Of a DNA stretch of 64,000 nucleotides, positions 26,394-34,865 are shown piece after piece; within the stretch, counting starts at the first letter, position 1; every line of letters begins with the position of its first letter. Made by a program: the position numbers and the translations under genes. The notes beneath the pieces are model-generated. The model worked only from the letters and a program-made list of their open reading frames with translations. It was not told the DNA's origin and made no database searches. This DNA is from a bacterium (GTDB lineage: Bacteria; Zixibacteria; MSB-5A5; CAIYYT01): NCBI GenBank assembly GCA_016708315.1, contig JADJGC010000023.1, forward strand, positions 620,001-684,000, written 5' to 3'.

Positions 26394-26459
26394 GTAGGTC
26401 AAGCCCTCTTGGGGCTTGACAAAATTGTAAGGGCCAAGCGCCGAGAGCGCTTGACCTAC
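26394..26459. repeat. Composite two-hairpin element with inverted ends
   Basis: GTAGGTCAAG at the left end and CTTGACCTAC at the right end are perfect inverted repeats. Inside are two hairpins, GTCAAGCCC/GGGCTTGAC and CAAGCGC/GCGCTTG, separated by an A/T-rich spacer. Confidence 0.7.
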
Positions 26460-26463
26460 CAAA

Positions 26464-26517
26464 CTGACACTTCACAACCCACCCTCCCCCAAAAAAATCT
26501 GTAGCTACTATGTCGAG
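26464..26517. repeat. 54-bp direct repeat, copy 1
   Basis: Begins CTGACACTTCACAACCCACC and ends ATGTCGAG. It recurs at 27061-27113, identical except for one C in a C-run. It abuts the 137-bp repeat copy B. Confidence 0.85.
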
Positions 26518-26654
26518 CAGAGTAGGTCCGAACCCCTGTGGTTCGGACGTCTTGTGAAGCCCATCGTGTCGAGATACATTTAAGGCACTTGATGATCATA
26601 TTCAATCGCGTTATCATAAATGTCAACGACGGTGATTGCGATTGAAGGGAGTGT
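26516..26654. repeat. 137-bp direct repeat, copy B (139 bp)
   Basis: Near-identical to 25186-25322. Here the ribosome-site end is followed by another GTCCGAACC..GGTTCGGAC hairpin (26653-26675) rather than a DUF4279 start, which suggests a partial duplication or a lost gene copy. Confidence 0.9.
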
Positions 26655-26701
26655 CCGAACCACATGGGTTCGGACCTACGAACTTGTGTGGAGGTAGAAC
26701 T

Positions 26702-26965
26702 GTGGGCAAATTGAAGCGTAAGAGATTCATCTTCTCGTTCGTGTTGCTTCCGATTGGGTTGGCGGCGTTCGTTATCGCTGCATATTACATACATGAAGCA
26801 TTTGCCTGGGGAGGGTTCCTATGGGCATTATTCATCTCTATTGTGACTGCAAAGTTTCGTTGCCCACAATGCAATTCGCGAGTAGGAATCGGAATAGGCG
26901 TAAACGATGTCGAAAAGTGTAACGGCTTCAAGTCAAAGTGTCCGAAGTGCGGTTCGGAATTGTGA
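26702..26965 (+). CDS. Small membrane protein with C-terminal zinc ribbon
   Basis: 87 residues from the GTG at 26702, which follows GGAGGTAGAACT. A basic start (GKLKRKRF) leads to two close membrane helices (FSFVLLPIGLAAFVIAAYYI and GGFLWALFISIVTA), then a zinc ribbon FRCPQCNSRVG ... SKCPKCGSEL. Family unknown. The frame is open to 26636, but that part reads through a hairpin repeat. Probably a cargo or accessory gene of the repeat patch. Confidence 0.6.
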   Translation: MGKLKRKRFIFSFVLLPIGLAAFVIAAYYIHEAFAWGGFLWALFISIVTAKFRCPQCNSRVGIGIGVNDVEKCNGFKSKCPKCGSEL

Positions 26966-27028
26966 CATCTCCCCGTTCATAGTCCGTAGGTCGGGTTCGC
27001 AGCGACCTGTCCCGCGCTTTAGCCAAGT

Positions 27029-27053
27029 AGGTCAGGAGCCCTGTGCTCCTGAC
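27029..27053. repeat. GTAGGTC-family hairpin, variant stem
   Basis: GTCAGGAGC-CCTGT-GCTCCTGAC, preceded by GTAG. It has the same CCTGT loop as the 24606 copy but a different, still fully paired stem. Confidence 0.7.
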
Positions 27054-27060
27054 TTTCCGC

Positions 27061-27113
27061 CTGACACTTCACAACCCACCCTCCCCAAAAAAATCTGTAG
27101 CTACTATGTCGAG
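27061..27113. repeat. 54-bp direct repeat, copy 2 (53 bp)
   Basis: Copy of 26464-26517, one C shorter. It opens the gene-free stretch that runs to pilT. Confidence 0.85.
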
Positions 27114-27138
27114 ATTTCTTTTTGTCGGTAAGGGTAGA

Positions 27139-27333
27139 GGCACTGATGTTTCGTCAGTGAGCCAGTTTTGCCGGCCCAACAAGTGTGAGCCGCGAGTTCG
27201 CAACGGCCGTTGCGGTTAAACAATCTCGATCTCGCTGTCAGCCCTTGCCGGGGCAAGTCTGCAAGAGGTAGCCCCGCTTGCAGATGCAAATGGACTCTGA
27301 AGGGAACATCGGGTTCGGTCACATTGCGATGTG
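27139..27333. other. Hairpin-dense non-coding stretch
   Basis: Five consecutive perfect hairpins: CACTGA/TCAGTG (27141-27159), CGCAAC/GTTGCG (27199-27214), CTTGCC/GGCAAG (27244-27257), TCTGCAAG/CTTGCAGA (27258-27284), CACAT/ATGTG (27320-27333). No open frame is convincing here. It could be a structured RNA or stacked repeat debris. Confidence 0.45.
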
Positions 27334-27443
27334 CCGATTAGCGCGCGCTATGCCGATTTATTGAAAGAACGATATAGAAAAGGAATCAGATCGAAAACAA
27401 AACAGACTATTCAACAGCAACACGACCTTGAAGTGCGCCAACC

Positions 27444-27555
27444 CAGGGGCTGTTGAGAAAGTCTCTTCCCCGGAAGATCTGTTCGTGTTGCTAGCAAGAC
27501 ACAGATTCCCCGCGTGCGGTTCGAATGACACGGGATGGGTTTTCAACAGTCCCTG
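27444..27555. mobile_element. MITE-like element with terminal inverted repeats
   Basis: CAGGGGCTGTTGAGAAA at the left and its near reverse complement TTTTCAACAGTCCCTG at the right frame 112 bp without coding capacity. Two or three mismatches separate the arms. No clear target-site duplication is seen. The remainder of 26966-27632 holds only the repeats listed. Confidence 0.5.
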
Positions 27556-27632
27556 AGCGGTGGGGGACCAAGCAAAACGGTCCAAACCTTTCGATTCGGA
27601 CCGTTGATGAAACAAGCTGTTGGGGAAAGCTC

Positions 27633-28745
27633 TTAGTGTTGTCCCGCCGAGAATGCCGTCCAGGCAGTCTCTGACGAACCGGTAATTCCCTTGATGCGCA
27701 GATCGAAGTCATCCGGGTTGCTGGCGTTGCGCATGGCATCCTCGTAAGTGATATGCCCGCCGCGATACAGTTTCATGATCGACTGGTCGAACGACTGCAT
27801 GCCATACTGCACGTTGCCGCCCTCGATGAACTCGATAATCGATGAGGTCTTCATCGGATCGATGATGGCATCGCGAATGGCGCCGGTCGAAACACAAACC
27901 TCGACCGCCGGAACTCGGCCCGGTGTGTCTGCGCGCGGCAGAAGACGCTGACAGACGATCGCCTTGAGTGTGCCGGCAAGCAGCAGACGAATCTGCTGGT
28001 GCTGGTGCGGCGGGAAAAATGAAATCACGCGCGTGATTGTCTCGACCACGTTCATCGTATGCAGAGTCGTCAGCACCAGATGTCCGGTGTCGGCGGCGGC
28101 GAGGGCGATACCCATCGTTTCGGCGTCTCGAATTTCACCGATCAGAATGACGTCGGGATCCTGACGAAACGCGTGGCGCAATGCGGCGGCGAAATTCTCC
28201 GAATCGGCGCCGACCTCGCGCTGGCAGATGATAGATTTCTTGTCTTTATAGATGTATTCGATCGGGTCTTCGATAGTTACGATGTTCTCGGCGCGATTCG
28301 AATTGAGATGCTCGATGATCGCGGCGAGCGTGGTTGACTTGCCGGAACCGGTGGTGCCGGTGACAATCACCAGACCACGGCGGGCATCGCAAAGATCAGT
28401 GATTACGTCGGGCAGATTCAAATCTTCAAACGAAGGCACCAGCGTATTGACCGCACGAATCGCGATACCGGGCGTGCCGCGCTGCCGATAGATGTTGATA
28501 CGGAAACGGCCGAGCTTGGTGACGGAGAGCGCCAAGTCCATTTCGTTGCGGGCGGCGAAGCGTTTCTGCTGTTCAGGGGAAAGGATCTGCGATACGATTT
28601 CCGTCATCGCTTCCTTTGAGATCGGATCGGTGTTAATGGCAATGAGCTTGCCGTGCACGCGCAAAGTGGGCTTGATACCAACACGCAGGTGCAGGTCGGA
28701 TGCAGCGAGGTGCTGCATCTCTACCAGCATGTCACGCAGATTCAT
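27633..28745 (-). CDS. pilT: PilT-family twitching/type IV pilus retraction ATPase
   Basis: 370 residues. Hexameric ATPase that depolymerises type IV pili at the inner membrane. N-domain MNLRDMLVEMQHLAASDLHL, Walker A GTTGSGKSTT, Asp box IVTIEDPIEY, Walker B region DPDVILIGEIRDAET, His box TGHLVLTTLHTMN, and the PilT-type end ITYEDAMRNASNPDDF. The closing AGQH tail is unremarkable. It is the last gene after accB on the minus strand. The start codon and part of AAGGAG lie in a 9-bp inverted repeat (28743-28783). No other pilus gene is in the window. Confidence 0.95.
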   Translation of the reverse strand: MNLRDMLVEMQHLAASDLHLRVGIKPTLRVHGKLIAINTDPISKEAMTEIVSQILSPEQQKRFAARNEMDLALSVTKLGRFRINIYRQRGTPGIAIRAVNTLVPSFEDLNLPDVITDLCDARRGLVIVTGTTGSGKSTTLAAIIEHLNSNRAENIVTIEDPIEYIYKDKKSIICQREVGADSENFAAALRHAFRQDPDVILIGEIRDAETMGIALAAADTGHLVLTTLHTMNVVETITRVISFFPPHQHQQIRLLLAGTLKAIVCQRLLPRADTPGRVPAVEVCVSTGAIRDAIIDPMKTSSIIEFIEGGNVQYGMQSFDQSIMKLYRGGHITYEDAMRNASNPDDFDLRIKGITGSSETAWTAFSAGQH

Positions 28746-28783
28746 CGGTCTCTCCTTCGGTTATTCCGGAAACCAGACCGATG
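28743..28783 (-). promoter_or_regulatory. Hairpin enclosing the pilT start codon
   Basis: Perfect 9-bp inverted repeat CATCGGTCT / AGACCGATG with a 23-base interior that itself pairs (TTCCGG/CCGAA with a bulge). On the minus strand the 3' arm contains the pilT ATG, and the interior holds AAGGAG, so folding would hinder initiation. Confidence 0.5.
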
Positions 28784-28800
28784 AGTTAGTAGCTCAGGAT

Positions 28801-29325
28801 TTAGGTCGGTTCAACGATGAACAACGACTGACCAAACTCCACCGGTTGTGCGTTTTCCACCATGCGTTTGACGACAACGCCGTCAAATTCCGCCTCGATC
28901 TCATTCATCAGCTTCATTGCTTCGATGATGCAGATCGTCTGACCCTTGGTGATGCGCGTGCCGATTTCGGCAAAAGGCGGCGCACCCGGTTCGGGCGAGA
29001 TGTAAAACGTTCCAACCATCGGAGACTTGATCTCCTTACCTTTAGCGACCGCAGGCGGCGCTACAGGTTGTGGTTGCGGCATTGCCTGCATAGGCTGCGG
29101 AGCAGGAGCAGGGGCAGCCACCTCAATCGTCGGCATAGTCGGAACTACGTGCGATTTGGCAATCGAGATATGACCATGCGAGCCGCCGTTCGAGCCATTG
29201 CTGACTTCGGGACTGCGCTTCACGATCGTCACGTTGCTAAACCACAGCGAATTTCTGACAGTTAGCGATTCAATGTCCGACGATTCCACCAACTTCACCA
29301 GTTTCCGGATAGTTTCTTCGTTCAT
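28801..29325 (-). CDS. accB: Biotin carboxyl carrier protein of acetyl-CoA carboxylase
   Basis: 174 residues. The C-terminal biotinyl domain holds the biotinylated K138 in IIEAMKLMNEIEAEFDG. A Pro/Ala-rich linker (APAPAPQPMQAMPQPQPVAPP) precedes it, and the N-terminus is the usual helical part (MNEETIRKLVKLVESSDIE). It carries CO2 between AccC (encoded at 17.4-18.8 kb) and the carboxyltransferase. It lies in the order TPR protein, M24 peptidase, accB, pilT on one strand. The peptidase-accB neighbourhood is common in bacteria. Confidence 0.96.
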   Translation of the reverse strand: MNEETIRKLVKLVESSDIESLTVRNSLWFSNVTIVKRSPEVSNGSNGGSHGHISIAKSHVVPTMPTIEVAAPAPAPQPMQAMPQPQPVAPPAVAKGKEIKSPMVGTFYISPEPGAPPFAEIGTRITKGQTICIIEAMKLMNEIEAEFDGVVVKRMVENAQPVEFGQSLFIVEPT

Positions 29326-29385
29326 TAGTTTCTATGACCGGGTTGAATCAACCCTACTCCTGATTATCGAATGTTTTTGCAAAAA

Positions 29386-30456
29386 CTATAGCTCCAGCAA
29401 CGACTTATCGGCCTTGTTCATGACCCGGCAGCCGTTTCTGGTAATTACCACATCATCTTCAATTCGGACGCCGCCCCAGCCATCAATGTATACACCCGGC
29501 TCGACCGTAACGACCATATTGGGCTGTAACACTGTGTCTGACAGCGGACTAAGGCGAGGCTCTTCGTGAATCAGCAATCCGATTCCGTGCCCTAAACCGT
29601 GTCCAAAATTCTTACCGTAGCCAGCCTTGGCGATGATGTCGCGAACGTGCTTATCCACAGCAGAGCCTTTTAAACCCGCCTTGGCTTTGCGAGTTCCAGC
29701 AATTTGTGCCTTAAGAACGAGATTGTAGATTTTCTTCTGCTGGGCAGAGGCTTTGCCGACAACCACCGTTCTGGTGATGTCGGAATGATATCCGGCGTAA
29801 ATGGCGCCGAAATCGAGGGTTACGAATTCCCCCTTCTTAATGATTTTGTACGAGGCGCGCCCGTGCGGCAACGCGGAACGGTAGCCGGAGGCGATAATCG
29901 TCTCGAATGACGGGTCCTCTGATCCGAGCATCTTCATCTGATACTCAAGTTCAGCCGCAACCTCTGTTTCGCGAATACCCGGCTTGATGATTTGCAGAAT
30001 TCGAGCAAACGCGACATCGGCAATATCTACCGCCTTTTGGATGTTCTTGATTTCATCATTGTCCTTCACCGAAGCCATTGCTTCAACAATGAAGGTGGTT
30101 GGCGCAAACAGCGCGTTCGGAAGCAACGCCTTGAGCATACCCAGATTCTTGACCGACATATACGCTTCGAGAAATCCGATACGGAGATTCGGGGCGTTTA
30201 ATGGCTTGATCTTCGGAAGTTCGGTGTACAGATCGCGCTGAGCGATCATGATCTTCGCGCTCTTGACTTCCTTGCCAACTTGCGCCTTGTACCGGAAATC
30301 GGTCACGAAATGCGCTTCATTCGCGAACACTGCCAGAATACCGTTGGAGCCGGTATAGCCGCACAGGTAGCGTATTTGCGACAACTCGGTTACCAACAGG
30401 CAATCGAGATTGAGGCTTTTTATCAGCGCCTGAAGCTTCTTAATTCTAACTTGCAT
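29386..30456 (-). CDS. M24B Xaa-Pro aminopeptidase/dipeptidase
   Basis: 356 residues from the ATG at 30456, chosen because AAGGAAAAC precedes it and the family start MQVRIKKLQALIKSL fits; the frame stays open upstream to 30627. N-terminal creatinase-like domain, then the pita-bread catalytic domain with the five metal ligands in LDFGAIYAGYHSDITRT (two Asp), GHGIGLLIHEEP (His), VTVEPGVY (Glu) and VRIEDDV (Glu). It cleaves X-Pro peptide bonds in the cytoplasm using two Mn or Co ions. Whether it is PepP or PepQ type cannot be told here. It starts 8 bases after the TPR gene's stop. Confidence 0.92.
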   Translation of the reverse strand: MQVRIKKLQALIKSLNLDCLLVTELSQIRYLCGYTGSNGILAVFANEAHFVTDFRYKAQVGKEVKSAKIMIAQRDLYTELPKIKPLNAPNLRIGFLEAYMSVKNLGMLKALLPNALFAPTTFIVEAMASVKDNDEIKNIQKAVDIADVAFARILQIIKPGIRETEVAAELEYQMKMLGSEDPSFETIIASGYRSALPHGRASYKIIKKGEFVTLDFGAIYAGYHSDITRTVVVGKASAQQKKIYNLVLKAQIAGTRKAKAGLKGSAVDKHVRDIIAKAGYGKNFGHGLGHGIGLLIHEEPRLSPLSDTVLQPNMVVTVEPGVYIDGWGGVRIEDDVVITRNGCRVMNKADKSLLEL

Positions 30457-30463
30457 GTTTTCC

Positions 30464-31054
30464 TTATCCACAAAGTTTGAGTTTGTCGTGTAGGTGTTGA
30501 TCTGCCGGCGTTTCCTTAAGCAGATGCAGGTAAATCTGTTTTGCCTTGTCGAAGTACCCCTGCATGCGGAACAGATCGGCAGCGGTTTCGGTAGCCAGAA
30601 AATCGTGCTCCAATTCGGGTTGTTCAACCTCGAAGAAGCCGATGTCTTTCATTCGGGCGGCTATCGTCTCGGAGTCTGCTTCCAACGCCGCCGCCTGAAG
30701 ATAGTACTTCCGCGCTTCGTTAACATTGCCTTCTTCTGCTCGGAAGACGTCCCCCAAGCTCAGCAGAGTACGCGGATTGTCTGGTTCGCGCCGTAAGGCT
30801 TCGAAATAGGTAAAAGTCGCCGCCACCTGATTGCCGCGAAGGTGATACAGATCACCCAGTATCTGGAATCCAGACGGATAATCGCCAAATACGCCAATGC
30901 CCGCTTGAAGCAGATTGTAGGCTTCATCGAGTTGTCCAGCGGCGATCATTTTCTCCGCCTGGCGCGCGAAGTCGTATCCTGGTTTGACCGTTGCACCGGA
31001 ACCAGTTTCCACCCCGGAAATGCGATTACTTGTCTGCTGGGCAGAATAATCCAT
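30464..31054 (-). CDS. Tetratricopeptide-repeat protein
   Basis: 196 residues from the ATG at 31054, preceded by GGGAGGGTC. About four TPR units: EKMIAAGQLDEAYNLLQAG, LGDLYHLRGNQVAATFTYFE, LLSLGDVFRAEEGNVNEARK, and ADLFRMQGYFDKAKQIYLHL. Soluble with no signal peptide, so a cytoplasmic scaffold is likely. The partner is unknown; its operon mates are the M24 peptidase, accB and pilT. The upstream open part of the frame (to 31243) is not TPR-like and is left out. Confidence 0.8.
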   Translation of the reverse strand: MDYSAQQTSNRISGVETGSGATVKPGYDFARQAEKMIAAGQLDEAYNLLQAGIGVFGDYPSGFQILGDLYHLRGNQVAATFTYFEALRREPDNPRTLLSLGDVFRAEEGNVNEARKYYLQAAALEADSETIAARMKDIGFFEVEQPELEHDFLATETAADLFRMQGYFDKAKQIYLHLLKETPADQHLHDKLKLCG

Positions 31055-31342
31055 GACCCTCCCACGTAGTGTCGAAAAACGATAGGCACGGACGGCGGAA
31101 AGGTCAAGAAAAAAGTGAGGCCGATTTGGGTACTGCCAGTAATCTCTCTGTGTACAATTGCGTTTATTTGTGGATAAATTCAATCTCTGATTAACTGCGA
31201 ATGTATCGATGCCGACAATCGAAATAGAGCCAATTGGGAACAAGCGACGGAATGGATATGTTTTGAAAGTAGGCTAACAAGCATATTCGATCGATAAGCA
31301 GCGGCATTTACTTCATTCAATTTGCGATGAGGGTATCAGTAC

Positions 31343-32736
31343 TTGGCAGGAGTCTTCCACAATCTATACTTAGCGAGCCCCTGGCTTATACAAGTCTTGG
31401 CGGTTTCACTCTATGGCGCCAAATTGTATTTTCGCGAGTATGGCAAAGAGTTTCGGACTCTCTTGCGCGAATTCGAATCCCATGCCCAATTACCCCAGCG
31501 GAGCTTGAAGCCTACCAGGCAGAACAAACCCAATCACTAATCAAGCATTGTTACGAGAATGTCCCCTATTACAAACGGGTTATGTCGGATCGAGGTCTTT
31601 CCCCTGCCGACATCCGAGACGCCGGCGACCTCGAGAAACTACCTATACTCACTCGCCGAATGATGGCGGACAATAGCGAAGATTTGGTAGCGCGCAATTA
31701 CAGGAAATCCGATATAATCGTAGGTTATACTTCAGGAACGACCGCAAACCCGGTCAGAATCGTCTGGGACAAAAAGGTCTGTCTGATGAAGACCGTTGTT
31801 GATTGGCGGCAGAAACGACAAGGCGGAATTGAGCCGTTTGATCGGATCGCCTACTTCATTGGCAGACAGATTGTACCGGCGACCGTCAAGCGTCCTCCAT
31901 ATTGGAGACACAATTGGGTACTGAACCATCTGTTCTTCTCAGCCTTCCATCTCGCGCATAAGAACATGGGATTCTATCTGGATAAACTTGCAAAGTTTCG
32001 CCCCAAAGCAATCGAGGGATTTCCATCTACGCTTTCGTTCGTTGCCTCTTACCTAAATAGACACGGGCAGACTTTTCCAGTCAAAGCGGTATTCACATCT
32101 GCAGAGCCATTGCTGTCAACTCAGCGAGAAGCGATCGAGAAGGCGTTTTGCTGTAAGGTGTTCGATTTCCTCGGCATGTCGGAGCGCGTGATTTTTGCCA
32201 CCGAGTGCAGTCACCACGAAGGCAAACATCTTGATACTGACTTCGGTTATACGGAAATCGTCGGAGACGGGGAAGCACCCCATAGTAAAGGCTTTGGTCG
32301 AATAGTCGCAACCGGACTTCACAATTATGCCCAACCTTTGATCCGTTACCGCACCAGCGACGTGTCCTCTGCCTACGAAGAGCCGTGCCCATGCGGCAGA
32401 CCTTTCCCGCGAATTCACGATGTCACAACTCGGGATGAGGATATAGTCACCACACCGGATGGCCGATATTTGTCACCATCGGCTCTGGGAACTGCCACCA
32501 AAGACCTCGTTTCTGTCGAGCATCTCCAGATTGTCCAGGAAGACCCTCACAACATCGTACTTCGGTTAGTCCCCAGAAGTGATTTTAGGCAGGAAGAATT
32601 GACTTCAGTTAGAAAGTCGCTGCAGGACATACTCGGCGAACAGGTGAAGATCCGTGTTGAGACGGTCGATGATATCTCACGAACATCGTCGGGTAAGTTC
32701 CGCTGGGTGATTTCTCACGTCCCCTTAAGATTCTGA
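31343..32736 (+). CDS. CapK/PaaK-like adenylate-forming enzyme, one frame break
   Basis: About 464 residues after repair. The N-terminus of the CapK-type family (LYLASPWLIQVLAVSLYGAK, FREYGKEFRTLLREFES) lies in one frame. The body (TPAELEAYQAEQTQSLIKHCY onward) lies in another, one base being missing around 31480-31495. AMP-binding motif VGYTSGTTANPVRIVWD, active-site region FDFLGMSERV and LIRYRTSDV, and the C-terminal SGKFRWV are intact. Such proteins activate aryl or other carboxylates, often in capsule or exopolysaccharide clusters; no such cluster adjoins. The start is a TTG at 31343 by homology. An ATG at 31327 begins the second frame but gives a non-homologous N-terminus. Confidence 0.82.
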
Positions 32737-32750
32737 TCAACAAAAACGAA

Positions 32751-32774
32751 AGGGACGCAGTGTTCCACGTCCCT
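32751..32774 (-). terminator. Intrinsic terminator of the M32 carboxypeptidase gene
   Basis: AGGGACG / CGTCCCT stem, followed on the minus strand by TTTCGTTTTTG, 25 bases past the stop codon. Confidence 0.8.
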
Positions 32775-32798
32775 CACTAAATAGATTGAATGTTGAAT

Positions 32799-34311
32799 CT
32801 ACTTCACGCCGTATAGCGGCTTGAACTTCTTCTCCAAATAACCCATCAACGGTTTGTGATCAAGCTTTTTGCCGGTAACGACCTTAACTAGGTCCTCGGC
32901 ATGGTAGCGTTGACCCTGGCTGTGGATGTTCTTCCGCAACCAATCAAGCAGTGCCAGGTACTTACCTGCGGCAAACTGCTCATCTAAATCAGGAATGTCC
33001 TTCTTGGCTTTGGCGAAGAACTGCGCAGCGTAAAGATTGCCCAGGGCATAGGTCGGGAAATAACCGAACAGACCCGCTGCCCAGTGGATATCCTGCAAGC
33101 AACCCTGAGAATCAGACTTCGGAGTGATTCCAAAGTACTTGGTGAACTTCTCATTCCACACGGACGGAAGATCCTTCGGCTTAATCGAACCGTCAAAGAT
33201 TCCCTGCTCTATCTCGAAGCGGAGCAGGATGTGCAGATTGTAAGTCACTTCATCGGCTTCAACGCGGATGAATGAAGCTTGCACATCATTGATAGCGAAA
33301 TAGAAGTCATCAAACGCGACATCGCCCAAGGCTTCATAGAAAGTCTGCTGTGCCAGCGGGAAGAAGAATTTCCAGAACGGCTTGGAGCGGCCAACCATAT
33401 TTTCCCACATGCGCGACTGCGACTCGTGGATGCCGAGACTCACCGCTTCGCCCATCGGTGTACCGAAGTGTTCTCGCGGCAGTCCGAGTTCATAAAGCGC
33501 GTGGCCGGCTTCGTGCATAGTGCCGAAAAGCGCCTGACCAAGATGCTTGGGATTATAGCGGGTGGTGATGCGGCAATCGCCGGGGCCGATACCTGAGCAG
33601 AACGGATGAGCTGTGACATCAAGCCGGCCTTCGCTAAACGGAAATCCTATCGCTGCGGCAACTGTCTCGCCGAAGATGCGTTGGCGATCGATCGAGAATT
33701 CACGCTCGACAATCGAAACATCAGGTCTTTTCGGGGCATTGCGAATCTTCGTCACGAAGTCGACAAGCTCCTTTACGGAACTCCGAAAATACAACGGTGA
33801 TCGATTTTGCTGTTGCGCCGGGTTCGTAATCGTCGAGCAAGGCATCATAAGCCACGTCCTTGTATCCGACGGCTTCGGCATATTGACGCTTGAGATCGAT
33901 CATCTTCTCGAGATGCGGGAAGAACGATTTGAAATCATTGTCGCGGCGGGCATTCACCCAGACGCTCTGACCGGTAGTCTCGGCGTGAGCAATGGCTTCA
34001 ACCAATTTCCCGGGTACCTTGGTCCTCTTGTCATAGACACGACGCAACTCGCGTACAATAACAGCGTCCGCAGCCAGCGGATCCTTGGTTATAGCGCTGC
34101 CCTCTGCGGTCTTCAACAAGTCACCAACTTTGGGAGCGGTGAATTTTTCGTGCAAGAGTCCAGCCATATAGGCAAGCTGATTGGCACGGTGAGCGGAACC
34201 ATTACGTGGCATATTGACTCGCTCGTCCCAGCCCAGTAGTGCGGCTGTCGAGCCAATCAATGAAACCTCGTTCATGATCTGTTTAAGTTCAGTCATGGCT
34301 TGTTTCGACAT
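32799..34311 (-). CDS. M32 metallocarboxypeptidase (thermostable carboxypeptidase 1 type), one frame break
   Basis: 503 residues after repair, the family length. N-terminal piece MSKQAMTELKQIMNEVSLIG to VFSEFRK; C-terminal piece ELVDFVTKI onward with the zinc motif MHEAGHALYE (HExxH), the downstream metal Glu in LGIHESQSRMWEN, and HPFCSGIGPGDCRITTRY. An extra base in the CC at 33770-33771 breaks the frame. It removes C-terminal residues from peptides in the cytoplasm. It has its own terminator and no operon mates. As an otherwise intact, well-conserved enzyme, it supports the sequencing-error reading. Confidence 0.93.
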
Positions 34312-34448
34312 TGATGTATCTCCTCGTGAAACACGTTAAGTCTCTTTGAGAACGTCTGCGATATTATAATAAGCCGAGCGGCGCGAATCAAGGCCGTCTC
34401 TTAACCTTCTTCCGATTCCCGCCGCATTGAGACGATCGGATCTATGAC

Positions 34449-34787
34449 CTATCCCTTGGACCGGACACTGTCGGGAAAATCGCGATAGAGCGCCGACCGG
34501 AAATCGGTCACTTCCGCAAATACATTTCGATGCAATCGCTCAACCTCGCCGTCGCGAGTTGCGACGTGCTGGAATGCCTCATCCAATTGAGCCATATTGT
34601 CGGTCATTATTGTTATGTTGAACTCTCCCAGTTCTGCAGGTCCCCATCCCAGTTTGCGTCGGGCGATGGTAAATCCCTTGAGTTTCCCCTGTTTCTGAAG
34701 GTAGCCAAGGTAACTCGAGACGTGTTCGCAAAATTCGAGGTCTTTGTGGGACTCCTTTAGATTGCACCAAATTTGATAATAGTCCAT
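34449..34787 (-). CDS. Small conserved protein (DUF6614-like)
   Basis: 112 residues: MDYYQIWCNLKESHKDLEFC, then VSSYLGYLQKQGKLKGFTIARRKLGWGPAELGEF and FQHVATRDGEVERLHRNV. The whole matches a small conserved family I recall as DUF6614, with a dimeric alpha/beta-barrel look and no known function. There is no signal peptide. ATG with GGAGAA upstream. No operon mates: it lies between the M32 gene and mntP with its own leader. The family number is from memory; the conservation pattern is clearer than the name. Confidence 0.65.
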   Translation of the reverse strand: MDYYQIWCNLKESHKDLEFCEHVSSYLGYLQKQGKLKGFTIARRKLGWGPAELGEFNITIMTDNMAQLDEAFQHVATRDGEVERLHRNVFAEVTDFRSALYRDFPDSVRSKG

Positions 34788-34865
34788 TGATTCTCCTGTC
34801 GTAATACTCTGTCTACGAATCCTGGCACCGATATGTTAAATGCGAATACGAATTCGGGGGTGATT

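Noticed and set aside
24537..27632. CRISPR array
   Set aside because: The repeats are palindromic units of different sequence at irregular spacing, with no regular spacers and no cas genes.
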